A DNA stretch of 64,000 bases from Arthrobacter sp. KBS0702. GTDB lineage: Bacteria > Actinomycetota > Actinomycetes > Actinomycetales > Micrococcaceae. Position numbers and translations under genes: made by a program. Below the pieces are notes generated by a model, which was given only the letters and a program-made list of their open reading frames with translations, did no database searches and was not told the origin of the DNA. The stretch is taken from contig NZ_CP042172.1 of the NCBI RefSeq assembly GCF_005937985.2, forward strand, positions 3,100,001 to 3,164,000. Direction: 5' to 3'. Shown here piece after piece: positions 42,869 to 51,553 of the stretch (position 1 is its first letter; every line of letters starts with the position of its first letter).

Positions 42869-43603
42869 GTGGTAAGCGAGTCAACCGCAACATTGATCAA
42901 CCAGCACCTGCATCAGCTGGTATTGAACAGCACCGACGTCGAGGAATTCCTCGGCGAGTTAGCCCGGGTTTCGGCGCGCAGCCTGTCCGAGCCCGGCGAC
43001 GAGGTCCTGTGTGGGATCACGCTGCTCCGGCAGCGGAAGGCAGCCACCGTGGCCAGCAGCAGCGCAGCGGCGCAGGCCATGGACGAGATCCAGTACGGCT
43101 TCAGCGACGGCCCCTGCGTGACGGCTTCCCGGGAACAGGTCACGGTACACATTGCCGATCTGGACGGTGATTCGCGGTGGCCGCAGTGCGCCGCCAGGGT
43201 GCGGGAACACGGCATGCGCTCCATCCTCGCCGTTCCCTTCCTGCTCGACGGCGAAACCCGGGCCGCACTCAATCTGTATTCGCACCGGCCGCACCGCTTC
43301 GACGAACGGGCACAGCAGCTGGCCAGCATCTTCGTGAGCCAGACGACCATGGCACTCGGGCTGGCCGTGCGGTTCGCGCACTTCAGCGAAACCGCGGTCA
43401 ACCTGAAGGCGACGCTGGAAACCCGCACCGCGATCGACGTCGCGATCGGCATCATCATGGCGCAGAACCGCTGCAGCCAGGCCGAGGCGTTCGAGCTGCT
43501 CAAGACCGCCTCCAGCACCCGCAACGTCAAGCTGCACACCGTCGCCTCGGCGATCGTTGATGCCTTGGGCCAGGGTCCGGCGCGGACCCACTTCGAGGAC
43601 TAG
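42869..43603 (+). CDS. GAF-ANTAR domain regulator
   Basis: A 244-residue cytoplasmic sensor-regulator. Residues ~20-165 form a GAF domain (LCGITLLRQRKAATVASS, YGFSDGPCVTASRE, SILAVPFLLDGETRAALNLYS). Residues ~180-240 form the ANTAR RNA-binding domain (LETRTAIDVAIGIIMAQNRCSQAEAFELLKTAS). ANTAR proteins act by antitermination on tandem hairpins in leader RNAs. It starts with GTG after AAGGAAT. It converges on the hydrolase gene with a 4-bp stop overlap (CTAG). Its RNA target is unknown. Confidence 0.9.
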   Translation: MVSESTATLINQHLHQLVLNSTDVEEFLGELARVSARSLSEPGDEVLCGITLLRQRKAATVASSSAAAQAMDEIQYGFSDGPCVTASREQVTVHIADLDGDSRWPQCAARVREHGMRSILAVPFLLDGETRAALNLYSHRPHRFDERAQQLASIFVSQTTMALGLAVRFAHFSETAVNLKATLETRTAIDVAIGIIMAQNRCSQAEAFELLKTASSTRNVKLHTVASAIVDALGQGPARTHFED

Positions 43604-44343
43604 CCTTCCGGGCCGGCCATCGGGGCGGACGGCAGGGGTGCTGGCGGCAGGGCCGCCGGGGGGCGCGGGTGGGGCGCGGCCGCTTCCGCCAGGACGGTGC
43701 GGATGGTGTCCTGGTGGGCGAGAATCCGGAAGTGGCCGCCCGTGTCCAGCAGCACGTTCCGCGCGCCGGGCAGCACACTGCCCTCCGGGATGTGCGGGTC
43801 GAAGAGCCCATAGACGGACGTAATCCGCTCGTTGACCCGTTGTTCGCGGGAGAGCTGGACGGTGACCGCACTACGCGGCGACAGGGCCCGCAGGCTCGGC
43901 AGGAGCATGTAGCCCGCGTACCGGGACCCTGAGAACGGGGAACCAACAGCGACCATCCGGCTGATCCGCCGCTCCGGGTCCAGCGACATCATCGCGTATT
44001 TACCGATCAGTCCGCCCTTGCTGTGCGCGATAATCAGGGTGTCCCGCATGTCCCGTGCGCGGAGGTAATCGGCAATCAGGGCCGCCGCTTTCGGGACGGC
44101 GATCCGGTTGTGTTGCAGCACCGTCACAACGTGTACCGGGTGCCCGGCCCCGTGCAGTTCCCGGATCAGCGGCAGCATAAAGCGCCAGTCTTCGAAGATG
44201 CCGGGGATGACGACGACCGGGCGGCCGGCGCCGCTGAGGAACTCGTCGGCGCTCACCCGGGACGCCGCGCTGCGCAGCTGCCGGCCGACGGCGTAGGCGT
44301 AGTCCTGGGCCCACCAGACGGCGATCTGGAACGCCTTGCTCAA
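43600..44343 (-). CDS. Alpha/beta hydrolase, lipase/PGAP1-like
   Basis: A 247-residue serine hydrolase: VVVIPGIFEDWRFMLPLIREL, then the nucleophile elbow LIIAHSKGGLIGKYAM (A/G-x-S-x-G) and VAVGSPFSGSRYAGYM. LDTGGHFRIL near residue 215 probably supplies the catalytic histidine. The tail is Pro/Ala-rich. It overlaps the upstream hydrolase gene by 4 bp, so the two hydrolases are made together. It resembles cytoplasmic triacylglycerol lipases; the substrate is unknown. Confidence 0.83.
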   Translation of the reverse strand: MSKAFQIAVWWAQDYAYAVGRQLRSAASRVSADEFLSGAGRPVVVIPGIFEDWRFMLPLIRELHGAGHPVHVVTVLQHNRIAVPKAAALIADYLRARDMRDTLIIAHSKGGLIGKYAMMSLDPERRISRMVAVGSPFSGSRYAGYMLLPSLRALSPRSAVTVQLSREQRVNERITSVYGLFDPHIPEGSVLPGARNVLLDTGGHFRILAHQDTIRTVLAEAAAPHPRPPAALPPAPLPSAPMAGPEG

Positions 44344-45137
44344 GCGGTGAACCCCCGGGCTGCTCCGCTTCCGGCGGCCGGGGAGCCGGCAAAGGCGAGG
44401 ATTGAGTCGGCGACCTGGACGGCGCGGTTGTGCTGGACCACGTGCCCGGTCCCCTCGATTTCAAGGAACATTGCGGTGGCTGCGCGGGCGGCCAGCCGGC
44501 GGCACCAGTCCGCCGGCGCAACGGGGTCGTTTGCGCCCCGCAGCACGAGAACGGGCGCCCTGACGCCGGCGATCTCCTCCTCGATGGGGTAGTCCATCAT
44601 GACGCGCAGGTTCTTGAGGTACCAGCTCGGCCCGCAGCGGAGATAGTCGGTGAAGACCAGGGCGTTGGAGGACGGGCTCTCGAAGAACAAGCAGTCGCGG
44701 CCTAGCGCCAGGGCCTGCTGCGCCACGGTGCGCCGCCGGTCGTTGACCACCGGGCCCATCAGCACCACATGCGGGATCCGTGACGGCTGCTGCCGGGCCG
44801 CTTCGACCGCGAACTGGGTGCCCATTGAGTGGCCGACGATTACGAACTCCAGCACGCCAAGCTGCTCGAGGGCGCCGAGGATATAGGTGGCATGCTCCGC
44901 CACGCTGAGGGTGCGCTCCGGCCTGGGGGTGGCGCCGAAGCCCGGCAGGTCGATCGAGAAAGTGTCCACCGAGTCGGCCAGCAGTCCGTGCAGCCGCTGC
45001 AGGTAACGGTGCGAGGCGCCGATCCCGTGGATCAGGACTACGGCGGGTGCCGCCGTCGGGCCGCCCGGCGGTCGGGAGGCGAAGACGTGGCCCAGGTGCC
45101 CTGCGGCCTCGACCTCGATGCGCACGGGCCTGCTCAT
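44340..45137 (-). CDS. Alpha/beta hydrolase
   Basis: A 265-residue alpha/beta hydrolase with VVLIHGIGASHRYLQRL (oxyanion), the serine elbow VIVGHSMGTQFAVEAAR, VLVLRGANDPVAP with the acid, and EGTGHVVQHNR with the histidine. ATG 45137 (MSRPVRIEVEA) is preferred to GTG 45164; neither start has a strong ribosome binding site. It is the first gene of a two-hydrolase operon. The shared stress motif (45176-45193) lies 38 bp upstream and a palindromic repeat a little farther. Confidence 0.86.
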   Translation of the reverse strand: MSRPVRIEVEAAGHLGHVFASRPPGGPTAAPAVVLIHGIGASHRYLQRLHGLLADSVDTFSIDLPGFGATPRPERTLSVAEHATYILGALEQLGVLEFVIVGHSMGTQFAVEAARQQPSRIPHVVLMGPVVNDRRRTVAQQALALGRDCLFFESPSSNALVFTDYLRCGPSWYLKNLRVMMDYPIEEEIAGVRAPVLVLRGANDPVAPADWCRRLAARAATAMFLEIEGTGHVVQHNRAVQVADSILAFAGSPAAGSGAARGFTA

Positions 45138-45175
45138 GGTGGTCTCGTTTCTGTTCAGCGCCACTGGTCAGCGTC

Positions 45176-45193
45176 TAGTAAGCATACTGACAA
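45176..45193 (-). promoter_or_regulatory. Copy B of the shared stress-promoter motif
   Basis: TAGTAAGCATACTGACAA (gene-strand reading TTGTCAGTATGCTTACTA) matches copy C at 46909-46926 in 15 of 18 positions and copy A at 16752 in its palindromic core. It lies 38 bp upstream of the hydrolase start. Confidence 0.5.
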
Positions 45194-45206
45194 CCCCGGC
45201 GCCCGT

Positions 45207-45266
45207 TTCGACGGTTCCCTGCCGCCTCGACGCGTTGCAGCGGCGTGTGCGCAGGGAACCGTCGAA
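45207..45266. repeat. Dispersed palindromic element, copy 1
   Basis: TTCGACGGTTCCCTGC (45207-45222) and its perfect complement (45251-45266) flank a 28-nt spacer. The arms recur in the element at 57067-57126, while the spacers differ. It lies in an intergenic gap of 232 bp. Confidence 0.85.
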
Positions 45267-45369
45267 CCGGCGACGCCGAATGGGCCGCCTGTACGCCGGC
45301 GCGGCGCCCCCTGTACCTTGGATGGAACATCCGGGGCGGACGTCCCGCTGGCCAGCATCGGAGGAACGC

Positions 45370-45603
45370 ATGAGCAACAAACCGACCGAACCCGAAGACA
45401 TCGTGAGCGACGGGGTGGCGGAGGCCGGCAAGCCCGTTCCCCGCGACGGCGGCCGCGCTGGCGGCGCCGCGAGGGCGTCGGAAGCCGCCGAAGGCCACGC
45501 CCCCGGCGAAGGCGACGCGCACAAGGTGCCCGGGCCGGCCGAGGAACAAGACGAGAAGACGGCCGACGACCGCGGCCTCACCACCGACACCAGTCCCGAC
45601 TAG
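45370..45603 (+). CDS. Small acidic, probably disordered protein (77 aa)
   Basis: A 77-residue, highly hydrophilic protein rich in Glu, Asp, Ala, Gly and Pro, with no hydrophobic core (NKPTEPEDIVSDGVAEAGK at the N-terminus, TADDRGLTTDTSPD at the end). GGAGG lies 6 nt before the ATG and a strong terminator follows, so it is a real monocistronic gene. Composition suggests an intrinsically disordered, hydrophilin-like stress protein; the function is unknown. Confidence 0.7.
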   Translation: MSNKPTEPEDIVSDGVAEAGKPVPRDGGRAGGAARASEAAEGHAPGEGDAHKVPGPAEEQDEKTADDRGLTTDTSPD

Positions 45604-45616
45604 TCCCCCGGCGCGG

Positions 45617-45656
45617 CACAGGCCGGGCACCCTCATCTGGGGGCGCCCGGCCTGTG
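45617..45656. terminator. Bidirectional terminator between the 77-aa gene and the PhnB-like gene
   Basis: CACAGGCCGGGC pairs with GCCCGGCCTGTG across a 16-nt loop, 13 bp after the 77-aa gene and 7 bp beyond the converging gene's stop. Confidence 0.8.
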
Positions 45657-45663
45657 GAGGTTG

Positions 45664-46077
45664 CTAGCCGGCGGCGGGGGCGATGTTGACCAGCCAGTCC
45701 ACCCCGAACTTGTCCTTGCACATGCCGAAGGTGTCGCCCCACGGGGCCTTCTCCAGCGGCATGGTCACGGTGCCGCCCTCGGACAGTTTGTCCCAGTAGC
45801 CGCGGAGCTCGGCCTCGTCGGTGCCGCTGAGGGACACCGAGAAGTTGTTGCCGGGGGTGTAGTCCATGCTGTTGGGGGTGTCGGCGCCCATCAGCACCAG
45901 CCCCTTTTCGCCAGTCAACATGGCGTGCATGATCTTGTCCTGCTCGGCAGGGTCCTCACTCGCCTGGAACTCGGCGAAGGTGCTCATGTTCAGCTCCCCG
46001 CCGAACACGGAATGATAGAAGGTCATGGCATCCTTCGCGTTGTCGCGGAAGCCAAGGTAGGGGTTGAGCGTGGTCAT
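45664..46077 (-). CDS. PhnB-like VOC/glyoxalase-fold protein
   Basis: A 137-residue protein of the PhnB subgroup of the VOC superfamily: LNPYLGFRDNAKDAMTFYHSVFGGEL at the N-terminus, the central IMHAMLTGEKGLVLMGAD, and the C-terminal WGDTFGMCKDKFGVDWLVNI. Members fold as paired beta-alpha-beta-beta-beta units, often without demonstrated metal chemistry. A 7-bp palindrome (TGCCCGA-AA-TCGGGCA, 46162-46177) lies ~85 bp upstream and could be an operator. Confidence 0.88.
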   Translation of the reverse strand: MTTLNPYLGFRDNAKDAMTFYHSVFGGELNMSTFAEFQASEDPAEQDKIMHAMLTGEKGLVLMGADTPNSMDYTPGNNFSVSLSGTDEAELRGYWDKLSEGGTVTMPLEKAPWGDTFGMCKDKFGVDWLVNIAPAAG

Positions 46078-46198
46078 ATCCGGGACTCCTTGATGGCTGG
46101 TGACGGCGGCGGAGCAGTCGGACGGTGGTCACCGCTCCGGCGCGGCTTACAGGGCATATCCTGCCCGAAATCGGGCACACTTCATAGGCCCTGCCGCG

Positions 46199-46225
46199 GC
46201 CCGGTGCCGCCTGGCGGCGCCGGGC
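46199..46225 (-). terminator. Terminator of the DJ-1/PfpI gene
   Basis: GCCCGGTGCCGCC and GGCGGCGCCGGGC form a 13-pair stem (one G-U) with a minimal loop, 12 bp past the stop codon. Confidence 0.7.
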
Positions 46226-46237
46226 GGTGACGCCCGC

Positions 46238-46804
46238 CTAGGCCGTCTGGCCGGCGTGCTCGCCCTCGGCGATTTCTTCCAGCAGCTTGCTGTTGAATGC
46301 CGGCAGGTCGTCCGGGTTCCGGCTGGTCACGAGCCCCTGGTCCACGACCACTTCCTCGTCGGTCCAGTGGGCGCCGGCGTTCTTCAGGTCGGTCTGGAGC
46401 GTGTGGTACGAGGTCAGGTTCCGTCCGCTGACGACGCCGGCGTCGATCAGCAGCCAGGGGCCGTGGCAGATCGAGGCCACCGGTTTGTGCTGTTCGAAGA
46501 AACCGCGGACGAAGTTCTGGGCTCCCTTGTGGACCCGGAGATGGTCAGCGTTCACGACGCCGCCCGGAATCACCAGGGCGTGAAAGTCCGAGGCGCTGGC
46601 CTGGTCCACCGTGAGGTCGACGTCGAATGTCTCGCCCTTTTCGGTGCCGTCGTAGCCCTGCAGCTTTCCGCTCTTGGGCGCTACGAGGGTGGGTTCGCCG
46701 CCGGCATCCTTGACCGCGTTCCATGGGCTGGTCAGCTCGACCTGCTCGACGCCGTCCGTCAGCAGAAACGCGACCTTCTTGCCTGCAATAGTGTGCTCCG
46801 ACAT
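46238..46804 (-). CDS. DJ-1/PfpI-family protein (type 1 glutamine amidotransferase-like)
   Basis: A 188-residue DJ-1/PfpI protein. GKKVAFLLTDGVEQVEL opens the flavodoxin-like fold. The nucleophile cysteine is in VASICHGPWLLIDAG, and HALVIPGGVVNADHLR provides the oxyanion region. GAGGAGG lies just before ATG 46804. Family members act as proteases, deglycases or stress chaperones. The shared motif copy C lies ~105 bp upstream, in line with stress regulation. Confidence 0.92.
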   Translation of the reverse strand: MSEHTIAGKKVAFLLTDGVEQVELTSPWNAVKDAGGEPTLVAPKSGKLQGYDGTEKGETFDVDLTVDQASASDFHALVIPGGVVNADHLRVHKGAQNFVRGFFEQHKPVASICHGPWLLIDAGVVSGRNLTSYHTLQTDLKNAGAHWTDEEVVVDQGLVTSRNPDDLPAFNSKLLEEIAEGEHAGQTA

Positions 46805-46908
46805 GTGTCCTCCTCTAGCCAGCGCGAGGGGCCGTCGGCTGTCCGGCCGAACACGTCCCACGCGGAGAGATTGGTGCCTTACAGACTCAACTCTAAAAAG
46901 CCGAAAAA

Positions 46909-46926
46909 TAATAAGCAAGCTGACAA
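46909..46926 (-). promoter_or_regulatory. Copy C of the shared stress-promoter motif
   Basis: TAATAAGCAAGCTGACAA differs from copy B in 3 of 18 positions. It sits in an AT-rich island (46880-46930) between the divergent DJ-1 and DUF2630 genes and could serve either. Confidence 0.45.
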
Positions 46927-47034
46927 TCTTCCGGGATGGGGCCGTTCCACCCCTCACCCTCTGGTCAGCGCGAAGGAGCGTGATTACGCTGGCGGTTACC
47001 CACAGTGCTTCAGGAATGCAGGAAGTAGGCCACC

Positions 47035-47286
47035 ATGGACGAACGGGACATCCTCCAGCGCATCACCTCGCTGGTGGAGGAGGAACGAGAGCTCCGCGAA
47101 CGGGCAGAGTCCGCAAGCGCCGGCCACGACCATGTCCCCGACCGGCTCCGGCTCCGGCAGCTTGAGGAGGACCTCGATCAGTGCTGGGACCTGCTGCGGC
47201 AACGGCGAGCGAAGAGGCAATACGGCGAGAACCCGGACGATGCGGAGGCTCGGCCCGTCACGCAGGTGGAGGGCTACAACGGCTGA
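47035..47286 (+). CDS. DUF2630 family protein
   Basis: An 83-residue charged, helical protein typical of actinobacterial DUF2630: ILQRITSLVEEERELRERAE followed by RLRQLEEDLDQCWDLLRQRRA, predicted as two long amphipathic helices, and a short acidic tail. AGGAAG precedes the ATG. Its last 13 bp overlap the 3' end of the converging enoyl-CoA hydratase gene. The function is unknown. Confidence 0.9.
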   Translation: MDERDILQRITSLVEEERELRERAESASAGHDHVPDRLRLRQLEEDLDQCWDLLRQRRAKRQYGENPDDAEARPVTQVEGYNG

Positions 47287-48056
47287 GCCGGGTGGCTCTT
47301 GCGGTGCAGGAACGCCCCGACCCGCCAGCCAAACTCGGCCGCGTCCGTCGCCGGGCCCACGGGCAAGTCGCGGGCGGGCTGGGACAGCGGTCCGAGGCCG
47401 GTGTCCACCGCGGCTTTGGCGGCCCGGAGCGAGGCCGCGGAGAGCCGCTCCCAGAGCGCGAGCAGCTCAGCAAGCTCAGGCTCGGCCTCGTGGTCCGCCA
47501 CGCAGGAGCTGACCAGGCCCATGGCGTGTGCTTCCGGCGCCCGCAGCAGGGTGCCCCGGTAGAACAGGTCCTTGGTGCGGGAAGGCCCGATCCGCAGGCT
47601 GATCCTGTTCGCGAATGACGGCGGGACCAGGATTCCGAGGCGGGCGATCGGCATGCCGATTCGGGCCGACTCGGCCATCAGTTGCAGGTCGCAGGCCAAG
47701 GCCAACTGGCAGCCCGCCCCGGTCGCGGCACCCTCGACGAGGGCCACGGTCGGCATCGGCAGGGCCTCGACCGCCTGCAGGGCCCACTCGATCGTGGCGA
47801 AGATCTCCTGCACGTCCCCTGCGGCGGAGTGTTCCCATTCCCGCAGGTCCGAGCCCGAGCAGAAGGTGCCGCCGCGGCCACGGATAACGACGGCGCGCAC
47901 CTCCTGTGCCGCCAGGGATTGGGCGGCTTCCCCGAGTGAGCGCCATTCGGCCGCCCCCATCGCGTTGAAGCGCTCCCCGCTTCCCAGCATGATGGTGGCC
48001 ACTTGCCCCGAGTATTCAACGGACACGGCTTCCATGGTCTGCTGCCCTGCCATCAC
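47274..48056 (-). CDS. Enoyl-CoA hydratase/isomerase family protein
   Basis: A 260-residue crotonase-fold protein. Landmarks are IRGRGGTFCSGSDLREWE and the second oxyanion-hole segment EGAATGAGCQLALACD. LGILVPPSFANRISLRIG follows. The usual catalytic glutamates are not obvious at both positions, so it could be an isomerase, hydratase or hydrolase. It is the last gene of a coupled series, overlapping the CoA-transferase stop by 4 bp. Confidence 0.88.
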   Translation of the reverse strand: MMAGQQTMEAVSVEYSGQVATIMLGSGERFNAMGAAEWRSLGEAAQSLAAQEVRAVVIRGRGGTFCSGSDLREWEHSAAGDVQEIFATIEWALQAVEALPMPTVALVEGAATGAGCQLALACDLQLMAESARIGMPIARLGILVPPSFANRISLRIGPSRTKDLFYRGTLLRAPEAHAMGLVSSCVADHEAEPELAELLALWERLSAASLRAAKAAVDTGLGPLSQPARDLPVGPATDAAEFGWRVGAFLHRKSHPAQPL

Positions 48057-49330
48057 TGGACCGCCCCCACGCGCCGGAGCCCGGCGATCGAAGACTCATC
48101 CAGGCCAAGACTGGCCAGGACTTCGTCGGTGTGCTGGCCCAGCAGCGGTGGCGCCGTGCGCACGGACGCCGGGGTGCGTGTGAGGCGCACCGGGCAGCCC
48201 ACCACCTTCATCGGCCCCGCTGTGGGGTGGTCCAGTTCGGCCACCATGCCCCGGGCCCGGACCTGCGGGTCGGCCAGGGCCTGGTCTACGGTGTGGATCG
48301 GCCCCACGGGGACGCCGGCGTCGTCCAGGATCCGCACCCAGTCCTCGGCGCTGCGCGTGCGCAGGACCGACTCAATCCGGGGAATCAGGGTGTCCCGGTG
48401 CGCCACCCGGGAGGGGTTGGTGGCGTAGTCCGGGTCGGCTGCGAGACCCTCGTCGCCGAGCGCCGCGGCAAAGCGCCGCCACAGCCCGTCGTTGCCGACG
48501 GCGACCATGACGAAGCCGTCCGAGGTGGGGAACGCCTGGTACGGGGCGATCGTCGGATGGGCCGAGCCGTAGCGTTTGGGGACCTCGCCGCTGGCGAAGT
48601 ATCCGCTGGAGACGTAGGTCAGCCAGGAGACGGATCCGTCGAGCAGGCTGATGTCCACCCACTGTCCGGTCCCCGTGCGCTGCTTCTCATGCAGCGCGGC
48701 AAGCACACCGATGGTCGCCCACATTCCGGCAACGAGGTCGGCACTGCTGACCCCTACCCGCACCGGAGGCCCGTCCGGCTCCCCGGTGACGCTCATGATG
48801 CCGCTACGCGCCTGGGCGATCGCGTCGTACCCCGGCCGGAGGGCGTCCGGCCCCGTCTGGCCGTAGCCGCTGATCGAGGCGTAGACCAGTCCGGGGTTGT
48901 CCCGCGAGAGCTCTTCGTACCCAAGACCGAGCCGCGCCGCCGTGCCGGGCCGGAAGTTCTCGACCAGCACATCCGCCTTCAGGGCCAGGCGCCTGACCGC
49001 GGCCAGGCCCTCTGGTGACTTGAGGTCGACCGCGAGGCTGCGCTTGTTCCGGTTCACGGAGAGGAAATAGGCGGCTTCCTCGCCCTGGAACGGCGGCCCC
49101 CACTGCCGCGTGTCGTCCCCTTGTCCGGGCTGTTCGATCTTGATGACGTCGGCCCCGAGGTCCGCCAGGGTCATGGTGGCGAAGGGTCCCGAGAGGATCC
49201 GGCTTAGGTCGAGGACCAGCAGGTCCTTGAGCGGTCCGGCCACGCCGGCCGGGTCCGCCGGCTGCGGCGCCGCCAGGGGCTCGGCGCCTGCCGTTCGGTC
49301 AGGGGCGATGCCCGCGTGCGTCAGGCTCAT
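48053..49330 (-). CDS. CaiB/BaiF-family CoA-transferase
   Basis: A 425-residue class III CoA-transferase: LVLDLSRILSGPFATMTLADLGADVIKIEQPGQGDDTR, ADVLVENFRPG and the catalytic aspartate in VGVSSADLVAGMWA. It swaps CoA between carboxylic acids such as succinyl-CoA and an incoming dicarboxylate. Both ends overlap neighbours by 4 bp (ATGA type), placing it firmly in the operon. The acid is not identifiable from sequence. Confidence 0.92.
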   Translation of the reverse strand: MSLTHAGIAPDRTAGAEPLAAPQPADPAGVAGPLKDLLVLDLSRILSGPFATMTLADLGADVIKIEQPGQGDDTRQWGPPFQGEEAAYFLSVNRNKRSLAVDLKSPEGLAAVRRLALKADVLVENFRPGTAARLGLGYEELSRDNPGLVYASISGYGQTGPDALRPGYDAIAQARSGIMSVTGEPDGPPVRVGVSSADLVAGMWATIGVLAALHEKQRTGTGQWVDISLLDGSVSWLTYVSSGYFASGEVPKRYGSAHPTIAPYQAFPTSDGFVMVAVGNDGLWRRFAAALGDEGLAADPDYATNPSRVAHRDTLIPRIESVLRTRSAEDWVRILDDAGVPVGPIHTVDQALADPQVRARGMVAELDHPTAGPMKVVGCPVRLTRTPASVRTAPPLLGQHTDEVLASLGLDESSIAGLRRVGAVQ

Positions 49331-50646
49331 ACAGTTGCTTCCGTCTTGAGCTCAGGGCTTTCTTCGAAGCGGTGGGCAGCCTTCGGCAGGAAGATCAGGG
49401 CCAGCATGGCGATGGCGCAGCAGGCGATAATGTACAGTGCGATCGCGGTCGAATTGCCGTACTGGGCCAGCAGCGCGGCGGCGATCAGCGGCGCGGGGCC
49501 GCCGGCCACGACGCTCGCCAGCTGGTACCCCAGGCCGGCGCCGGTGTAACGGATGTCCGCGTCGAAGCTCTCCGCGATGAGCGCCGCCTGCGGTCCGTAC
49601 TGGATGTCGTGCAGGATCAGGCTCACGACGATCGCCACACCCACGATGAAGGGCTCGCGGGTGTCCAGCATCGCGAAGTACGGGAACGCGAAGAGGGCCG
49701 TCAGCACGATGCCCACGCCGTACACCTTGCGCCGACCGAACTTGTCGGAGAGCCAGCCGAAGAGCGGCACGCTCACCAGGCCCAGGGCGGCCGCGATCAA
49801 CGTGTCGTCCAGGATCGAGTTGCTGTTCAGCTGCAGGTGCTTGACGGCGTAGGTGATCACGAAGGTGATGAAGAGGTAGAAGGGCGCCTGCTCGGACATG
49901 CGGACCAGGGCAGAGAGCAGGATTTCCTTGGGCTGGCGCTTGATGACCTCGATCAGCGGGTTCCGGACAATCTTGTTGGACTTGCGGACGGCCTCGAACT
50001 CGGGGCTCTCGATCACACGCAGGCGGACGAAGAGGCCCACGCCGATCAGCAGGATGCTGATGATGAACGGGATACGCCAGCCGAAGGAGGCAAAGCCTTC
50101 CGTGCCCGTGATTCCGGAGGTGATGCGGACAACGCCGGTCGAGAGGACCAGGCCGAGCGGCACGCCGATTTGCGGCCAGCTGGCGGAGAAGCCCCGGCGT
50201 CCCTTGTGGCCCCACTCCATGCTCAGCAGCACCGAGCCACCCCACTCGCCGCCGACGCCGATGCCCTGGATGATCCGGAGCAGCGTCAGCAGGATCGGGG
50301 CCGCGACGCCGATTGCCTGGTAGGTGGGCAGGAAGCCGATCAGCACAGTGCCGAAGGCCATCAGGAACAGGGTGACCATCAGGGTGGTCTTGCGGCCGAT
50401 GCGGTCCCCGTAATGGCCGAAGATTGCCGCGCCGACAGGCCGGGCCACGAAGCCCACGAACTGGGTGCCGAAGGCGAAGAGAACGCCGGCGAAGGCGTTC
50501 TGGCCGGGGAAGAACAGCTGCGGGAAGACCAGGGCGGCCGCCGTGCCGTAGAGGAAGAAGTCGTACCACTCGATGGTGGTGCCTACGACGCTGGCAACGG
50601 TCGCGCGGCGTGCCGCCTGCTCCCGGGTCACTGCTTGGGTTGTCAT
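49327..50646 (-). CDS. MFS transporter, metabolite:H+ symporter (MHS) family
   Basis: A 439-residue 12-helix transporter. The loop motif FGHYGDRIGRKTTLMVTLF and the opening SVVGTTIEWYDFFLYGTAAALVF define the MHS family, which imports organic acids (shikimate, dicarboxylates, betaine-like compounds) with protons. ATG 50646 is preferred because GGAG lies 5 nt upstream; GTG 50652 is in frame. It probably brings in the acid that the downstream CoA-transferase activates. Confidence 0.92.
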   Translation of the reverse strand: MTTQAVTREQAARRATVASVVGTTIEWYDFFLYGTAAALVFPQLFFPGQNAFAGVLFAFGTQFVGFVARPVGAAIFGHYGDRIGRKTTLMVTLFLMAFGTVLIGFLPTYQAIGVAAPILLTLLRIIQGIGVGGEWGGSVLLSMEWGHKGRRGFSASWPQIGVPLGLVLSTGVVRITSGITGTEGFASFGWRIPFIISILLIGVGLFVRLRVIESPEFEAVRKSNKIVRNPLIEVIKRQPKEILLSALVRMSEQAPFYLFITFVITYAVKHLQLNSNSILDDTLIAAALGLVSVPLFGWLSDKFGRRKVYGVGIVLTALFAFPYFAMLDTREPFIVGVAIVVSLILHDIQYGPQAALIAESFDADIRYTGAGLGYQLASVVAGGPAPLIAAALLAQYGNSTAIALYIIACCAIAMLALIFLPKAAHRFEESPELKTEATV

Positions 50647-50731
50647 CATCACTCCGTTGTATTGATGTTGAGGGCTCGCGCCCTTATGGATCGCGCCCTT
50701 ATGGACGGCGCCGTGGTGGCGCGGTGGAAGG

Positions 50732-51553
50732 TCAGGCAGGAACCGGGACGCCGGTGCGCACGTCGCCGGCCAGCAGGCGTCCGGCGCCGCGCATCGCCGG
50801 CGTGTGTCCCAGGGCGTTGAGGATCTCGAAGGTGGTGGCTGTTGCTGCCGTGATGACGGGCACGCCGAGTGCGTCCTCGACTGTCTGCACGGCGGCCAGC
50901 GACGGCATCTGAACGCAGGCGGACAGGACGACGGCGTCCACGCCCTCCGTGTTGAGCCGGCGCGCGATGCCCGGCAGGGCGAGCGGATCGAGCCGGCCCA
51001 CTTCGAGGTTGTCGGCCACCGAGAGGCCGATCACGTCCTGCACGGTGATGCCCGCGCCCTCGATGTAGTCGCTGACGGTTTTGGTCAGCTCCGGCAGGTA
51101 GGGAGTCACCATTGCCACCCGGCGCGCGCCCAGGTGTTGAAGGGTGCGCACCAAGGCGCCGGCGCTGCTGGTGACAGCCGCCGGGTGGCCGTTGGCCTCG
51201 GCGGCCTGCGCGATGATCTCCTCGGAGCCGGCGTGGGCCCCCGGGCCCTGGGCCATCACCGCGACCAGGCAGGCATAGGCGATGACGTCGACGTCGGCGT
51301 CGGAGACGGACGTGGCGCAGTCCGCCGCCTTGGCCACCATGGCGGCAAGCTCGGCCGGCGTCACGTTCTTCAGGGCCGCCCGGGCCGAGTGGAAGGTGTA
51401 CCGGTGGCCTGTCGCTTCGCTCTGCCGGCGGAAGAGTTCCGGAAGCTCTGTTTCCATCGTGCTGTTCGAGCTGGGAACGATCAGCCCGATCCTGGACGGG
51501 CCGGCGGCCAGTCGCACCGTACTTGATTGCTCCACGCCCCGCGGTGTGCTCAC
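50732..51553 (-). CDS. Maleate isomerase / Asp-Glu racemase family protein
   Basis: A 273-residue protein of the superfamily of maleate cis-trans isomerase, arylmalonate decarboxylase and Asp/Glu racemase. IGLIVPSSNSTMETEL is the maleate-isomerase-like opening. Two candidate catalytic cysteines are present, in VIAYACLVAVM and VVLSACVQMPS, as needed for isomerase or racemase chemistry. It is first in the operon and diverges from the IclR gene. Between it and the MFS gene a CGCCCTTATGGA unit occurs twice (~50690-50705). Confidence 0.85.
   Translation of the reverse strand: MSTPRGVEQSSTVRLAAGPSRIGLIVPSSNSTMETELPELFRRQSEATGHRYTFHSARAALKNVTPAELAAMVAKAADCATSVSDADVDVIAYACLVAVMAQGPGAHAGSEEIIAQAAEANGHPAAVTSSAGALVRTLQHLGARRVAMVTPYLPELTKTVSDYIEGAGITVQDVIGLSVADNLEVGRLDPLALPGIARRLNTEGVDAVVLSACVQMPSLAAVQTVEDALGVPVITAATATTFEILNALGHTPAMRGAGRLLAGDVRTGVPVPA

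Noticed and set aside
45207..45266. Palindromic copy 1 as a simple transcription terminator
   Set aside because: It lies between two divergent gene starts, not after a stop codon, and shares arms with a distant copy, so a repeat is the better reading.
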